Positions 63,629 through 64,000 of a DNA stretch of 64,000 nt are shown piece by piece. Below the pieces are notes generated by a model. The model was given only the letters and a program-made list of their open reading frames with translations. It ran no database searches and was not told the origin of the DNA. This DNA comes from Petrolisthes cinctipes (Eukaryota; Arthropoda; Malacostraca; Decapoda; Porcellanidae), in assembly GCA_033782935.1 (NCBI GenBank), contig JAWQEG010000506.1, forward strand, positions 2,372,501-2,436,500. The letters run 5' to 3'. Within the stretch, counting starts at the first letter, position 1, and the number at the start of each line of letters is the position of its first letter. The position numbers and the translations under genes are program-made.

Positions 63629-64000
63629 AGCTAAATTAAATGAACTCAGACTTTTGGCTTGTTCTTACGCTGCCGATATTATTGCCCTTTAGGAAACTTA
63701 TCTGAACGACCAAGTCGAAGACGAGGTTGTTCAGCTTCGGAACTACAGGTTAATTAGGAGGGACCATGGGGGGAGGGGGGGAGGTGGAGTGGCAATCTAC
63801 ATCCGCCATAACCTCCCTTTCACTGGTGTGCCCTGGAAGTTCAAATTTTTTATTGCAGTATTTTTAGACATTGAAAAAGCCTATGACATGACTTGGCGAC
63901 ATGGCCTCCTCAGGAAACTATATGCAATGGGATTACTCAGTAACCTGCCCTTTTTTGTTAAGAATTTTATTTCTGACAGAACTTTCTCTGTCAAGCTTTT
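63606..64000 (+). pseudogene. LINE ORF2, endonuclease start fused in frame to RT core
   Basis: QWNYRSLRAKLNEL opens the endonuclease. A TAG at 63690 replaces Gln before ETYLND. GGVAIYIRHNLPFTGVPW is then followed at once by FIAVFLDIEKAYDMTW, the RT block with the first catalytic Asp. The rest of the endonuclease and the RT N-terminus are missing, yet the frame is kept. The frame runs off the window. Confidence 0.7.

Larger units (their letters stand above)
62100..64000 (+). mobile_element. LINE with deleted ORF2, continues past right edge
   Basis: About 160 bp of presumed 5' UTR, then an ORF1 with three zinc knuckles (62264-63628) and an ORF2 whose endonuclease is joined to RT by an internal deletion. 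The RT block (AVFLDIEKAYDMTW) resembles the minus-strand LINE at 29990-36185. Sequence between 61946 and 62263 has no other recognised feature. Confidence 0.68.

Overview
The window is eukaryotic, from a repeat-rich animal genome, most likely an arthropod and plausibly a decapod crustacean. This rests on the transposon mix (DIRS, I-group LINEs with RNase H, piggyBac, P/THAP, pogo/Tigger, Tc1, gmr1-like Gypsy) and on abundant GT/AC and AT simple repeats; the species cannot be fixed from sequence alone. There are no bacterial features. Almost every long open frame belongs to a mobile element.

Layout. 1-2960: 3' part of a DIRS-like retroelement (RT/RNase H and overlapping tyrosine recombinase, both with nonsense codons). 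2987-4282: minisatellites, a dispersed repeat and a tRNA-derived SINE. 5044-24777: a recent large tandem duplication. Unit 1 is 11.26 kb, unit 2 is 8.22 kb with one internal deletion, and a third copy breaks off inside an exon. Each unit carries two exon-like, phase-compatible (1-1) segments. One encodes a CENP-C-type motif (RRSxRxxxxPxxYW) and the other a Lys/Glu-rich linker, so the duplication multiplies exon pairs of what may be a kinetochore CENP-C-like gene. The long intron between the two exons holds a P-superfamily transposon (8-bp target duplication, terminal and subterminal inverted repeats) encoding a 110-aa two-exon THAP protein. It also holds a pogo/Tigger deletion derivative and an AC-rich minisatellite.

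24778-29989: a decayed older copy of the exon pair with a short intron, a TA-flanked MITE with a solo LTR nested in it, palindromic MITEs and an endonuclease fragment of a non-LTR element. 29990-36185: a full-length but decayed I-group LINE on the minus strand, next to a Tc1-like remnant (to 37053). 37595-52012: a foldback-element family. One copy was hit by an apparently intact piggyBac (TTAA duplicated exactly) and by a LINE. 42645-48286 (minus) and 52013-57568 (plus) are two inverted copies of one LINE family. The minus copy has intact ORF1 and ORF2. The matching 9-bp target duplication lies at the 3' end of one copy and the 5' end of the other, which implies that the segment between them was inverted by recombination between the two LINEs. 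57780-61945: a decayed Ty3/Gypsy-superfamily element with the gene order PR-IN-RT-RH (gmr1-like). 62100-64000: another LINE with gag zinc knuckles and an in-frame deletion joining endonuclease to RT, running off the right edge.

The items most worth follow-up are the CENP-C-motif exon array, the THAP-only P element nested in its intron, the LINE-mediated inversion, the integrase-before-RT Gypsy element and the intact piggyBac and LINE copies.
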